Source of the DNA: Pedobacter foliorum
GTDB taxonomy: Bacteria; Bacteroidota; Bacteroidia; Sphingobacteriales; Sphingobacteriaceae
NCBI RefSeq assembly: GCF_013266735.1
Contig: NZ_JABSNU010000006.1
Span: 1-64,000 of the forward strand
Reading direction: 5' to 3'
DNA: 64,000 nucleotides
The notes below the pieces were generated by a model. That model saw nothing but the letters and a program-made list of their open reading frames with translations. It was not told the origin of the DNA and ran no database searches. Both the position numbers and the translations under genes were made by a program. Shown in pieces: positions 25,277 through 35,800 of this stretch; within the stretch, counting starts at the first letter, position 1; every line of letters begins with the position of its first letter.

Positions 25277-26152
25277 CTAATTACTTATCCAGGTACATGC
25301 AGCACCAACAAGAGCGGCATCTTCCCACATCTCGCTTTGCTTTATTACCACGGTTTTATTAACTAATTTATCTTGCAATTTAGTAATAAAATAATCCCAT
25401 GTTTTAGCAATGTTTCCACCAATTACTAACACCTGAGGATTTTCATCAGCAATAAAATCATTTAAGAAAGTGGCCAAATTTGTAGAGAATTCTTCAAACA
25501 ACTGATCTTTTATAGATTCGTCTGCGGTAGCAAGCAATTCTTCTACGTTTTTAGCATCTTTTCCAGTTAACTCTTTATAGTGTTTTAGGAACCATCTGGT
25601 TGAGATATATTCTTCGGCAATACTGTCTAAGAAAGGAACAAATGCACGATTTACATCAACAACTCTACCATTACAGTTACTTGTTGAGCCTAATCCTGTA
25701 CCTAAGGTTACCCCTATTGCTCTTTCAAAATCTGAAGCAGCGCCTGAAGCAAGTTCGCCTCTTAAAAATGCTTCTGCATCATTTATAAAAACGATATGAT
25801 CGCCGGGAATACCTAATTTTTCAGATAAAATGGTGCGGATGTTTAATCCATATAATGAATCGTATTTTTGCTGGCCTTTCATTAAAGAGATACCTTCCTG
25901 ATAATCAAAAGGTCCGGGCATAGCAATACCAATTCTTATTGTTTCTTCAGACGACTTTAAAATTAATGAAGAAAGTGCATCAACCCAAGATTGAATAATT
26001 ACCTCAGAATTTTCGTCCATTGAAGCAACGCGCAAACGCTGCATGGTACTATCAATAACTTTATATGTTGTACAATCTACGTGTGCTGCTGTGATGTGAG
26101 ATCCGCCAATGTCAACCCCGATGAAGGGAAGTCTAGAGGTTTTAGTGTTCAT
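25277..26152 (-). CDS. ROK family protein (sugar kinase-like) without the zinc motif
   Basis: This 291-residue protein belongs to the ROK group (repressor, ORF, kinase). It has the phosphate-binding GVDIGGSH (about 12-19), the catalytic-Asp segment FINDAEAFLRGE and the second phosphate loop GVTLGTGLGS. There is no N-terminal helix-turn-helix, so it is a kinase-type member rather than a repressor. The CxCGxxGCxE zinc motif of most bacterial ROK glucokinases is absent. A hexose substrate is likely. It leads a two-gene transcript with the esterase. Confidence 0.85.
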   Translation of the reverse strand: MNTKTSRLPFIGVDIGGSHITAAHVDCTTYKVIDSTMQRLRVASMDENSEVIIQSWVDALSSLILKSSEETIRIGIAMPGPFDYQEGISLMKGQQKYDSLYGLNIRTILSEKLGIPGDHIVFINDAEAFLRGELASGAASDFERAIGVTLGTGLGSTSNCNGRVVDVNRAFVPFLDSIAEEYISTRWFLKHYKELTGKDAKNVEELLATADESIKDQLFEEFSTNLATFLNDFIADENPQVLVIGGNIAKTWDYFITKLQDKLVNKTVVIKQSEMWEDAALVGAACTWISN

Positions 26153-26176
26153 TTAGTTTAGGTCTATTTGGTTACA

Positions 26177-26197
26177 ATAGAATTGATTTCATTCTAT
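26177..26197. promoter_or_regulatory. Dyad upstream of the ROK gene
   Basis: ATAGAAT (26177-26183) and ATTCTAT (26191-26197), 7-bp arms with a 7-bp spacer, lie 25-45 bp before the ROK start. It could be an operator or leader hairpin. No promoter boxes could be placed with confidence. Confidence 0.3.
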
Positions 26198-26363
26198 AAC
26201 CCAAATAAAGGCATTTAAACCGTTTTAGCAAAATTTATTTGCATTTTTTTATTGGTAGTTCTGAAGGAGATAATTAAGCTAATACGATTGGGCTAATCAA
26301 AACAAACCATTGCACTAAAATTCTCTTTATGTTACAACAATGGCGATTCTGCTAAAGCGTTTG

Positions 26364-26447
26364 TTATCCAGAATTTATTTCAGGACCTCGCAAAAGAAGG
26401 TCATATTTCGCACTAGTAAGGCATTCTTTCTCTAGCGAGATACCGCG
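26364..26447. repeat. REP/MITE-like element, decayed copy 3a
   Basis: CAGAATTTATTTCAGGACCTCGC, in part, then CGCACTAGTAAGGCATTCTTTC, in part, match the element core in the inverted orientation with several changes. It lies directly before the intact copy 3b. The remaining sequence of the gap 26153-26591 is AT-rich with nothing else visible. Confidence 0.5.
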
Positions 26448-26473
26448 TTAAATTACCGACAACAAACAGAATT

Positions 26474-26578
26474 CGTCATCCTGAATTTATTTTGTTTCGC
26501 AGCTTCTTCGAGGTCAGGACCTCTCAAGAGAAAGAAAACCTTGCTAGTGCGAGGTCCTGAAATAAATTCAGGATAACG
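26474..26578. repeat. REP/MITE-like element, copy 3b with terminal inverted repeats
   Basis: This 105-bp copy begins CGTCATCCTGAATTTATTT and ends AAATAAATTCAGGATAACG: 19-bp terminal inverted repeats with one mismatch. It carries the core CTCTCAAGAGAAAGAAAACC and GCTAGTGCGAGG. It is the best-preserved copy and shows the likely full element. Confidence 0.7.
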
Positions 26579-26591
26579 AACACTTATACCT

Positions 26592-28589
26592 TTACTTCAA
26601 GTTTTTAAACTCTGTTCTTCTGTTTAGCTGATGTTCAGCTTCTGTACATTTTACACCATCGGCACATTTATTTAACAGCATAGTCTCACCGTAACCTCTG
26701 GCCGTTATCCGGTTTCTCTCAACACCTCTATCTAACATATACTGCACTGCAGAATTCGCTCTTTTTTGCGATAACCATTGGTTGTACTGAGCATTACCTC
26801 TACTATCTGTATGAGAACCCAATTCAATATGAATCTCTCGGTTTTCTTTCAATATGGCTATCAGTTTATCTAGTTCTTTAGCCGCATCAGGTCTGATATT
26901 TGATTTATCAAAGTCATAATAAATATTCTTCAACACATAGGTTTTACCCGGTATAAATATCTCTTTTTTCAAGAAAGCCTGTATGTTTAAAGTATCAGAT
27001 TTAGTGATCCCTTTGGTACTTACCGGAATGGTTGCCGATGAATAATGAGGCCTGCTAAATTCTACATTATAGGTTTGATCTTTTTCTAAGCCAAAAAAGA
27101 AGTTCCCATCTGCCCCAGTCACTTTCTGACTAATAGCCACGCCTTGTGCATCTTTCAAAATCACAAGCACCGAATCAAGCGGCGACTTTGTTTTAGTATC
27201 GGCAACTGTACCCTGAAGGGCAAGTATTATCTGCTGAACAATCTCTTGATTAAAGCTATAGATATCATCGTCGCCAGCGCCACCTTGGCGGTTCGAAGAC
27301 AAATAGCCAGATTTACCATCAAGTGAAACATAGTAAAAATCATCACTGGTTGAGTTTGCAGGATACTTCAGATTTACTGACGTTGTCCACTTAGCTCCCG
27401 AACCTTTACTGGTGTAAATATCATAGCCACCCATCCCTACTTTACCTTTAGAGGAGTAGTACAAATCGCCATCACCGGCAATAGTCGGAAAAGCTTCTTC
27501 TTCTGTTGAATTAATCTGCGGGCCACAGTTTGCAGGAGCACCCCAGCTGCCATCAGTTTGTTTTAAACAATACCAAATATCAGTTTTACCTAGTCCACCA
27601 GGCATATCTGAAGTGAAATACATTACGCTTCCATCCTTAGAAATTGCGGCATGTCCTACAGAAAACTCTTTCACATTATTGTAAGCAAAAGGTTTTATAT
27701 CCTGCCAGTTACCGTCTTTTTTCACTGCAATCATTATTTCTAAACGACGGGTATACAAGCGTTCTCTCGACTTTTTACCCGTCGATTTATCAATTGGCAA
27801 TTGGCGGGCTGGCGTTCGGGTTGCTATGGTTACATAGGCCGTATCTCCCGTTGGGCTCAAAACTAATGGAGCAACATGGTAATCAACCTTAGATGGAAAG
27901 TTCTGCTTGGTAACAACCGGAAGTTCCTTTTCCACGTTTTCTTTTAAAGAAGCCAGATACAATTTTAACCATGAATTACCTGTCCAGGCATAAACATCTT
28001 TATTGTCTTCGCCCGCCTCAGCAGTCCTGTCAGATGTAAACACAATCCCTTCATTACCGTAAAAACTTGCGCCCCAATCAGAGTATTTACTGTTTAAACC
28101 TTGTGCGTTTTTAATCTTTAAAGCTGTTGGGTTTTTGATCCAGACGGCAGCACTATCACAAGAAACCATTTTAATGGCGGCTGCCTGAGGTTTTCCTGAT
28201 TTAACACCATAGATTGTGTATTGTTCCTTTGCTTCTTCAAACTTTTGATTTCTTTGAAGTACTTCTCCATAGTAAAAATGGTCTAACGGCTCTGACTTAG
28301 GATTTTCTATGATTTTAGCATACCATATTGCCGCATTATCATACTCGTTCATCATCCTGTAACAAGTAGCCAATTGCTTCAAAATCTTTACATCAGGATT
28401 CTTTTTATCGGCCAATATTAGATATAATCTTGATGCGTTATAATATTCATAACGCTCAAAAAGCTTATCTGCTTGTTGTTTACGACTCAACTGTTCTTGT
28501 CCAATGGCATAATAGTTACCAATGAAAACTGTTATTATGGTGATGACAATACTTCTGCTCATCAGGTTTTTAATTGCTATTCTGTTCAT
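26592..28589 (-). CDS. PorE-like OmpA-family protein (TPR, PD40 propeller, regulatory-like domain, OmpA)
   Basis: This 665-residue exported protein has an N-terminal signal or anchor (to about residue 30) and TPR helices (about 36-130). A PD40/WD40-like propeller follows (about 165-440, with words such as GIVFTSDR, VMYFTSDMPGGLGKTDIWY and GYLSSNRQGGAGDDDIYSF), then a carboxypeptidase-regulatory-like sandwich (about 460-540). The peptidoglycan-binding OmpA domain (about 555-665) has YYDFDKSNIRPDAAKEL and LGSHTDSRGNAQYNQWLSQK. This is the domain order of PorE, which tethers the type IX secretion machine to peptidoglycan. It is the last gene of the giant-protein operon, 15 bp after the PorP/SprF gene, and probably a dedicated paralogue. 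Confidence 0.88.
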   Translation of the reverse strand: MNRIAIKNLMSRSIVITIITVFIGNYYAIGQEQLSRKQQADKLFERYEYYNASRLYLILADKKNPDVKILKQLATCYRMMNEYDNAAIWYAKIIENPKSEPLDHFYYGEVLQRNQKFEEAKEQYTIYGVKSGKPQAAAIKMVSCDSAAVWIKNPTALKIKNAQGLNSKYSDWGASFYGNEGIVFTSDRTAEAGEDNKDVYAWTGNSWLKLYLASLKENVEKELPVVTKQNFPSKVDYHVAPLVLSPTGDTAYVTIATRTPARQLPIDKSTGKKSRERLYTRRLEIMIAVKKDGNWQDIKPFAYNNVKEFSVGHAAISKDGSVMYFTSDMPGGLGKTDIWYCLKQTDGSWGAPANCGPQINSTEEEAFPTIAGDGDLYYSSKGKVGMGGYDIYTSKGSGAKWTTSVNLKYPANSTSDDFYYVSLDGKSGYLSSNRQGGAGDDDIYSFNQEIVQQIILALQGTVADTKTKSPLDSVLVILKDAQGVAISQKVTGADGNFFFGLEKDQTYNVEFSRPHYSSATIPVSTKGITKSDTLNIQAFLKKEIFIPGKTYVLKNIYYDFDKSNIRPDAAKELDKLIAILKENREIHIELGSHTDSRGNAQYNQWLSQKRANSAVQYMLDRGVERNRITARGYGETMLLNKCADGVKCTEAEHQLNRRTEFKNLK

Positions 28590-28604
28590 ATAATTATGCT
28601 CAGC

Positions 28605-29597
28605 TTAAAAATAACGTGGACTTAATACTCTTTCTTTTTTACCCGGGAGACTGATGCTCACAGATATTTCGTGCGAACCCTGCTGATAATTGGCCAGCTT
28701 ACTGGTGGTATAATCATATGAATAACCAACCCTAAAACGTGGTGTAAGGTAAAACTCAACAATTCCGGAAATGGCATCGCTTTGATCAAGGTCTTTTTGC
28801 AGATTGTTCTTTTTCCAAAGCTTAACACCGGTTCTGTAAGAAGCACCCAACCAAACAGTTTTATTAATTAGTAAAAAGGCATTAAGATCTAAATTGGTTG
28901 GCCCCTTAAAATCTTCCTTAAGCATAAAAGTCGGCTTAAGATCCAAAGATTCCGAAAGAGGCAGCATTAACCCACCAGTTAAATACAGGTGACGCACTTG
29001 TCTTAGCACTTTGTAATTATCGGAGGTAACGGTATCCTTTCCTAAGCCAGATAAAAGATCCATTACTGATGCGCCCAAATAAAAGGTAGGCGTATAGTAA
29101 TAAACTCCGAAACGGAAATCAGGGGTTAGTTTACTTTGATTTCCTAATGGAATAACTCCATCCCCAGGGTCTGTTGGATTAAATTTAGTTCCGTCGAGAT
29201 TGTACTGTGTAACTCCAAATCCCAATCCAAAGCTTAGCCTTTTAGTATCCTCATCATCTAACTGTAAACGGTAAGCATAGTTACCGTATACAGAAGATGT
29301 ATTTTGAGCACCTAGCCGGTCTGTAGTTGCTACAAGACCCAACCCTACTTTTTTATTGGGGTTTCTCGTTAATCCGTCAAATGATGCCGTACCGGTCCGA
29401 GGCGCACCATCAATCCCCACCCATTGCGAGCGAAAACTAAGGCTTGCCGTCCAGTCTTCCTTGTATCCGGCATACGCCGGATTAACCGCCAGACCATTAA
29501 AAACATATTGACTAAATTGTATTGTCTGTTGCGCATATCCGCTGCTTATACTTAGTAAAAGCAGAAATAACAACCCGTATTTTCTAAATCCTTGCAT
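28605..29597 (-). CDS. PorP/SprF-family type IX secretion outer-membrane protein
   Basis: This 330-residue protein has a signal peptide (about 1-22, ending GYAQ) followed by the family hallmark FSQYVFNGLAVNPAYAGYK. Alternating beta-strands of an outer-membrane barrel run to a C-terminal strand. In Flavobacterium johnsoniae the homologue SprF is needed for secretion and surface placement of the giant adhesin SprB, whose gene is next to it. Here it lies 16 bp after a giant gene with a type B sorting domain, so it is very likely that protein's dedicated partner. It precedes the PorE-like gene by 15 bp. Confidence 0.92.
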   Translation of the reverse strand: MQGFRKYGLLFLLLLSISSGYAQQTIQFSQYVFNGLAVNPAYAGYKEDWTASLSFRSQWVGIDGAPRTGTASFDGLTRNPNKKVGLGLVATTDRLGAQNTSSVYGNYAYRLQLDDEDTKRLSFGLGFGVTQYNLDGTKFNPTDPGDGVIPLGNQSKLTPDFRFGVYYYTPTFYLGASVMDLLSGLGKDTVTSDNYKVLRQVRHLYLTGGLMLPLSESLDLKPTFMLKEDFKGPTNLDLNAFLLINKTVWLGASYRTGVKLWKKNNLQKDLDQSDAISGIVEFYLTPRFRVGYSYDYTTSKLANYQQGSHEISVSISLPGKKERVLSPRYF

Positions 29598-29613
29598 GTC
29601 CTTATCTTAAATT

Positions 29614-29887
29614 CTACCTTTTAATAAATAACCAACCTTTATAAACAGTAACCTTTCCTGATTTCTCTTTTCTACTTATAATATAGTAGTAAGTACCTTC
29701 ATTAAGATCGCTTCCGTCCCAATCATTCAAGTAATTTTTAGAGTGATAAACTTCATTACCCCATCTATTAAATACCGCGACTTCGGTTCCCGGATAGTTT
29801 TCGAGCCCTTTGATTTTGAAGGTATCATTATTACCATCTTTATTCGGGGTAATAATATTAGGTATCACAAAATCAGCTTCGGCTACA
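29614..29887 (-). other. T9SS type B C-terminal sorting domain (CHU_C type)
   Basis: The last 89-90 residues of the giant carry the type B signature: VIPNIITPNKDGNNDTF at the start, FNRWGNEVYHS in the middle, WDGSDLNEGTYYYII and a basic end (WLFIKR). It directs export through the type IX translocon and, in this class, needs a PorP/SprF-like partner, which is the next gene. Confidence 0.9.
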
Positions 29888-32800
29888 ATCGTTTCAACGG
29901 TATTACTTAAAGCCTCTATCGGAGGACCGTCTGTCGTTTGTGCTTTTGCCGTATTTACAAGTCTGCCTGTAAATGTTTTAGACACTTTTCCTGTAATTGT
30001 GATCTTAATTTTATTATCCTGCCCTGATGGAATATCAGCCAGCAAACTTACATTATTCCCGCTACCTATTTCTCCAGATATGATTTTTGCCGTACCTGCA
30101 ATGGTAGCTTTCCAGGTTACATCTACAATATCTATTGGAACACGATCGGTAATGTCGATGTTTAATGCATTGCTCTGTCCTGTGTTAGCAAGGTCTATTG
30201 TATACGTAATTGCCTCTCCAGATTTAAGTTCAGCAGGTCCAGCTTTAACAATTGCAAGTCCAGGGTTTCTGGTTACCGTTGTTTCTGCTGGCGGAGTTAC
30301 CACTGGCGGATTACCCGGTTCAGATGGTGTTGCCGTTGCGATATTGCTCAACTTACCATTAAACGATGGATCAACTGTTCCTTTTACGGTAATCGTGATC
30401 TTGTTGCTTGCTCCTGCCGGAATGTTTCCTGTTACCGAAATCGCATTACCATCGCCACTTGCGCCAACTGTTATCGCTGCACTGCCTGCATTTGTGGTAG
30501 TCCATTTAACATTACTAATCTGAGCCGGTACATTATCGGTAATCACCAGATCTTTAGCGTTACTTGATCCTGTATTGGCAGCTTCAATCACATAAGTAAT
30601 TTCATTACCGGCATTTATGGTTGCAGGTCCAGTTTTGGTAATTACAATGCCCGGTTTACCACCAACTATAGTTTCTGATGGTGGAGTTACCACTGGCGGA
30701 TTACCCGGTTCAGATGGTGTTGCCGTTGCAATATTGCTCAGTTTGCCATTAAACGATGGATCTACTGTTCCTTTTACGGTAATCGTGATCTTATTGTTTG
30801 CTCCCGCAGGGATGTTTCCTTTTACTGAAACAGCATTACCATCACCACTTGCACCAACTGTTATCACTGCACCACCTGCATTTGTGGTAATCCATTTAAC
30901 ATTGCTGATTTGAGCTGGTACATTATCAGTAATCACCAGATCCTTGGCATTGCTCGATCCTGTGTTGGTCGCTTCAATCACGTAAGTGATTTCATTACCG
31001 GCATTGATCGTTGCAGGTCCAGTTTTGGTAATTACAATACCCGGTTTACCAGTAACTGTGGTTTCAACAGGTGGAGTTACCACTGGCGGATTACCCGGTT
31101 CAGATGGTGTTGCCGTTGCAATATTGCTCAGTTTACCATTAAACGATGGATCTACTGTTCCTTTTACGGTAATCGTGATCTTATTGTTTGCTCCCGCAGG
31201 GATGTTTCCTTTTACTGAAACAGCATTACCATCACCACTTGCACCAACTGTTATCACTGCACCACCTGCATTTGTGGTAATCCATTTAACATTGCTGATT
31301 TGAGCTGGTACATTATCAGTAATCACCAGATCCTTGGCATTGCTCGATCCTGTGTTAGTCGCTTCAATCACGTAAGTGATTTCATTACCGGCATTGATCG
31401 TTGCAGGGCCAGTTTTGGTGATTACAATACCTGGTTTACCAGTTACTGTGGTTTCAACAGGTGGAGTTACCACTGGTGGATTACCCGGTTCAGATGGTGT
31501 TGCTGTAGCAATATTGCTTAACTTACCATTAAACGATGGATCTACAGTTCCTATAATATCTACAACAACACTTCCATTTACAGGCAAATCTGCTGTTAAG
31601 ACTACATTATTAGTACTACCGGTCGCACCCGCACTGATTACTGAACCTCCGGTTACTGAACTACTCCAGCTTACATTTGTAATTTGTGCAGGCACAATAT
31701 CCTCTAATTTCACTCCCGTTGCTGATGATGGACCTGAGTTAGTAAGAACCAAGTTATAAGTAACCTTTTCTCCTGCATTGAGTGCCGCTGGGCCACTCTT
31801 AACAAGGGTCAGGTTTGAGTTCTTAACAATCGCTGTAGTGATCTCATTTGATGGAACAGGTGGGTTACCCGGTTCTAATGGCGTTACTTTAGCGGTGTTG
31901 CTGATGCTTCCAGCGATTGCACTTGCAGGTACTTGCCCAACAATGTGAACAATCACCTTGGTACTGCCTGCCGGTAAATCTGCATTTACACTCACTGCAT
32001 TGCCTGTACCGCTTGCTCCGCTATGGATCACCCCTCCTGAAATCGCTTCTGTTGTCCAGCTTACATTGGTTAATGTTGCAGGAACAGCATCAGTAATCAC
32101 TGCGGCCATGGCATTACCTGGACCTGCATTGCTCACCTCTAGCATATAGTTTACAGTTCTGCCTGCCACTACGATGCCTGGTCCTGATTTCACAATACTG
32201 ATACCTGATTTGTTCACCACTTTGGTGGTCACATTTGATGAGGTAACAGGTGGATTGCCCGGCTCTGATGGGGTTACCGTTGCACTGTTTACCAGCTGAC
32301 CGGCAAAGCCTGCATCAATGGTTCCTTTCACAAGGATGTTCACCTCATTACCTGCACCCGCCGGAATATCGGCTTTCACATTCACCATATTCCCTGTACC
32401 GGTTGCACCACTATTAATGGCAACTGCTCCAGATCCGGCAGCTGTCCAGCTTACATTGCTGATACCTGCCGGTACTGCATCGGTAATCACCGCCTGATTG
32501 GCATGACTCGGACCATTGTTCACTACCCTGATCGTGTAGCTGATTGCTGATCCTGACACACCATTCTGTGGTCCTGATTTGCTGATCGCCAATCCCGATA
32601 CATTGTTGATCGTGGTTTTAACTGTACTGCTGTTGTTCGCTGTATTGAAATCGGTAATCCCTGCCGGAAGCTGTACCTCAGCTGTATTGCTGATACTGCC
32701 TGCAGGGGTACCTGCTTTAACTACACCATTTACATTGATGGTAATATAGTTGCCTGCGCCAACAGAGATGTTACCAATTGTCTGGATTGTATTGCTGTTA

Positions 32801-35800
32801 CCACTGGTGGCACCGGTAAGTACCGCTGACCCACTGCTTACTGCGGTCCAGCTTAACTGCTCTATCGCTGCCGGTACATTGTCCCTTATCGTCAGACCAC
32901 TCACATCAATCGGCCCAGCATTACCTACTTTTATGCTGTAGGCAATTGCCGATCCTGCTGAAGCTGTTTGTGGGCCTGTTTTATCAATATGGATATCGGT
33001 CGACTCGTTTACTGCAGTCACTACCGAACTTTCCCTTACCCCATTCGCTGTTACCGTTACTGTATTGGTGAAACTTGCATGGGCAGTAGTTTTTACCGTA
33101 CCTGTGATGTGAATCGTAATCGCGGTATTCTGATCACCATCAGCAGGGATATCTGCGGTGGTCGCAATGGTGTTCGTTGTTCCGCTTGCTCCGGTTTTTA
33201 CTACAGCGCCTCCTGTAGCTACAGCGGTCCAGCTGCTTACCGCTACATCTGCAGGTACAGGATCAGAGATCTGTGCACCGGTAATGTTACCTGCACCACC
33301 ATTTCGGATCACAATTGTATAATTGATCGGATCACCGATATTGGTGGTCGAAGGTCCGCTTTTCGATACTTTAAGTACAGGGTCGTTGTCTACTTTGGTA
33401 CTTACTGAACTGCTGTTTGAAGCCGGTTCAGGATCTGTTACCGGACTGCCCGTCGGGAAGTTGGCCGTAGCCGTATTGGTAAACACCGTGCCATCGGCAT
33501 TGCTTGCTTTTGCCCTGCCTTTGATCTCGATATCGATCTCTCCGGTGCCCGAAGGAATGTTTCCAGTAATATCGATATTACCTGTTCCACTAGTGGCACT
33601 CACTGTTGCCCCGTTTTTAACCGTCGCTGTCCAGGTTATATTTTCAACATTCGAAGGAATAGCATCTTTGATCTGTACACCAGGGGCATCACTTGGACCG
33701 TCGTTGACTACCCTTAAATTATAGGTCAGCATCTCACCTGCCCCAATATTTGCAGGACCCGATTTGATGATCCTTACATTGGCCACTCGGCTGATCGCCG
33801 TAGTTACCGTACTGGTAGCCGGGCTAGGATCGGTAGTGCCTGCAGGTGGGGTAGCCGTAGCCGTGTTTACAATTGAAGGATCACTATAACCAGCGGCTAT
33901 GGTTCCATTTATCGTAACCAGCACACTGCCTGTTCCTGATGGAATATTTGCACTGACATTGACCGTATTCGTGGCACCACTGCTTGCGCCATTGATCGTC
34001 GCCCCATTCTGACCTGTTGCGGTCCAGCTCACATTGCTGATGCCTGCAGGGATCACATCCGAAATACTCACATTGCCTGCATCTGATGGGCCTGCATTGC
34101 TGACAGTAAGGCTATAAGTAATCGCTGATCCTGCAACAGCGGTCTGAGGACCGGTTTTCTGAATGCGCAGATCTGCTGTTTTACCAACATTGGTGGTCAC
34201 CTCTTCTGATGGAACAGGTGGATTACCCGGTTCTGAAGGGGTAGCAGTAAAGCTGTTTTTCAAGGTGCTGCCTGCAAAATTCGCCGCTACTGTACCTTTA
34301 ATCACTACTGAAACCGAGTTGGCTGCACCTGCAGGCAGGTTCACCTTCAGGTTCACCGCATTACCGGTACCTGTACCGTTCTCCACTATTGTTGCCGTAC
34401 CATTATTGATTGTGCTCCAGCTTACATTGGTGATACCTGCCGGAACCGCATCACTGATGCTTAAGCCCTTCGCATCACCAGGCCCATCATTAAATACCTG
34501 CAGGGTATAAGTAATCCCTTCTCCTGCTGAAACCGTTGATGGTGCTGATTTAACTGCACGAATGTTTACTTTATTATTGATGGTGGTGGTAATCGTATTC
34601 GAGTTCACCGGTGGAATACCAGGCTCTGAAGGACTCGCTGTCGCCACATTGCTGATCGTTCCTGGTAAGGCCGACGATGGCACTTTTCCACTCACGGTAA
34701 TCACAATGCTGTTGCCTGCTCCTGCTCCAACATCTCCTTTTACTACAATACTGTTACCTGTACCATTGCCTCCAGAACTTACTACCGCAGTACCTGTTGT
34801 GGCAGTGGTCCAGCTCACCTCGGTTAATCCTGCCGGAACCGCATCGGTAATCGACAGGTTCTGTGCATTGGATGGTCCATTGTTGGTAGCCGTTAAAGTA
34901 TAGGTTACCGACTGCCCTGCTGAAACTACTGATGGCCCGGTTTTTACCAATGCTATTGATGGTGACTGGTTAACAGCTGTACTTACCGTTGAAGTTACAG
35001 GACTTGTACCCGGTTCCGATGGTGTTACGGTAGCACTGTTTTCTAAACTGCCACTTGCCGAAGCATTCACTGCTCCATTTACCGTTACACGGATCACATT
35101 GCCAGCACCCGCCGGAATGTTGGCATTCAATGATACCGAATTACCTGTACCATTTGCGCCACTTAAAATAGTTGCAGAGCCTTGTGCTACTGCTGTCCAG
35201 CTTACATTGTTTACATCTACAGGTACAATATCAGTAATCGCTGCATTGTCTGCATTTGCAGTTCCTGTATTGCTCACATTAAGCGTATAGCTGATCGCCT
35301 GTCCAGCTGAAATACTTGACGGACCATTTTTAACAATTGCTAAAACAGGAACCTTATTTACCACTGCTGTACTTGTTGAACTTACCGGTGTCGTATTTGG
35401 TTCCGATGGTGTAGCTATCGCCGTATTGGCAAGGTTACCATTAAACGATGGCGCAATGGTTCCTTTCACCGTAATCAGGATGGTATTGCCACCTCCTGCA
35501 GGAATATTTCCTTTTACAGTAATTGCATTGCCTGTACCAGTACCACCTGAAGTAATTACTGCCGATCCGAAAACACTACTGCTCCAGCTTACATTGCTTA
35601 ATGTAGCCGGCACAGCATCACCGATGGACAAACCAACTGCATCACTTAAGCCGGTATTACCTGCCGTGATGGTATAAACAACCTCTTCTCCTGCATTAGC
35701 TGTTGCAGGTCCTGTTTTACTGATCACTACTCCCGGTTTAGAACCTACAGAGGTTTCAACTGGCGGAGTTACCACCGGTGGATTGCCTGGCTCTGAAGGC

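Noticed and set aside
26153..26591. A small RNA or hidden gene in the gap between the ROK and PorE-like genes
   Set aside because: The gap is explained by two REP/MITE-like copies and AT-rich DNA; no tRNA-like fold, riboswitch or coding frame was recognised.
30268..31437. Regular repeats that could suggest a CRISPR array
   Set aside because: The period is 390 bp with no short repeats and unique spacers, and the repeats encode protein in one continuous frame; no cas genes are present.
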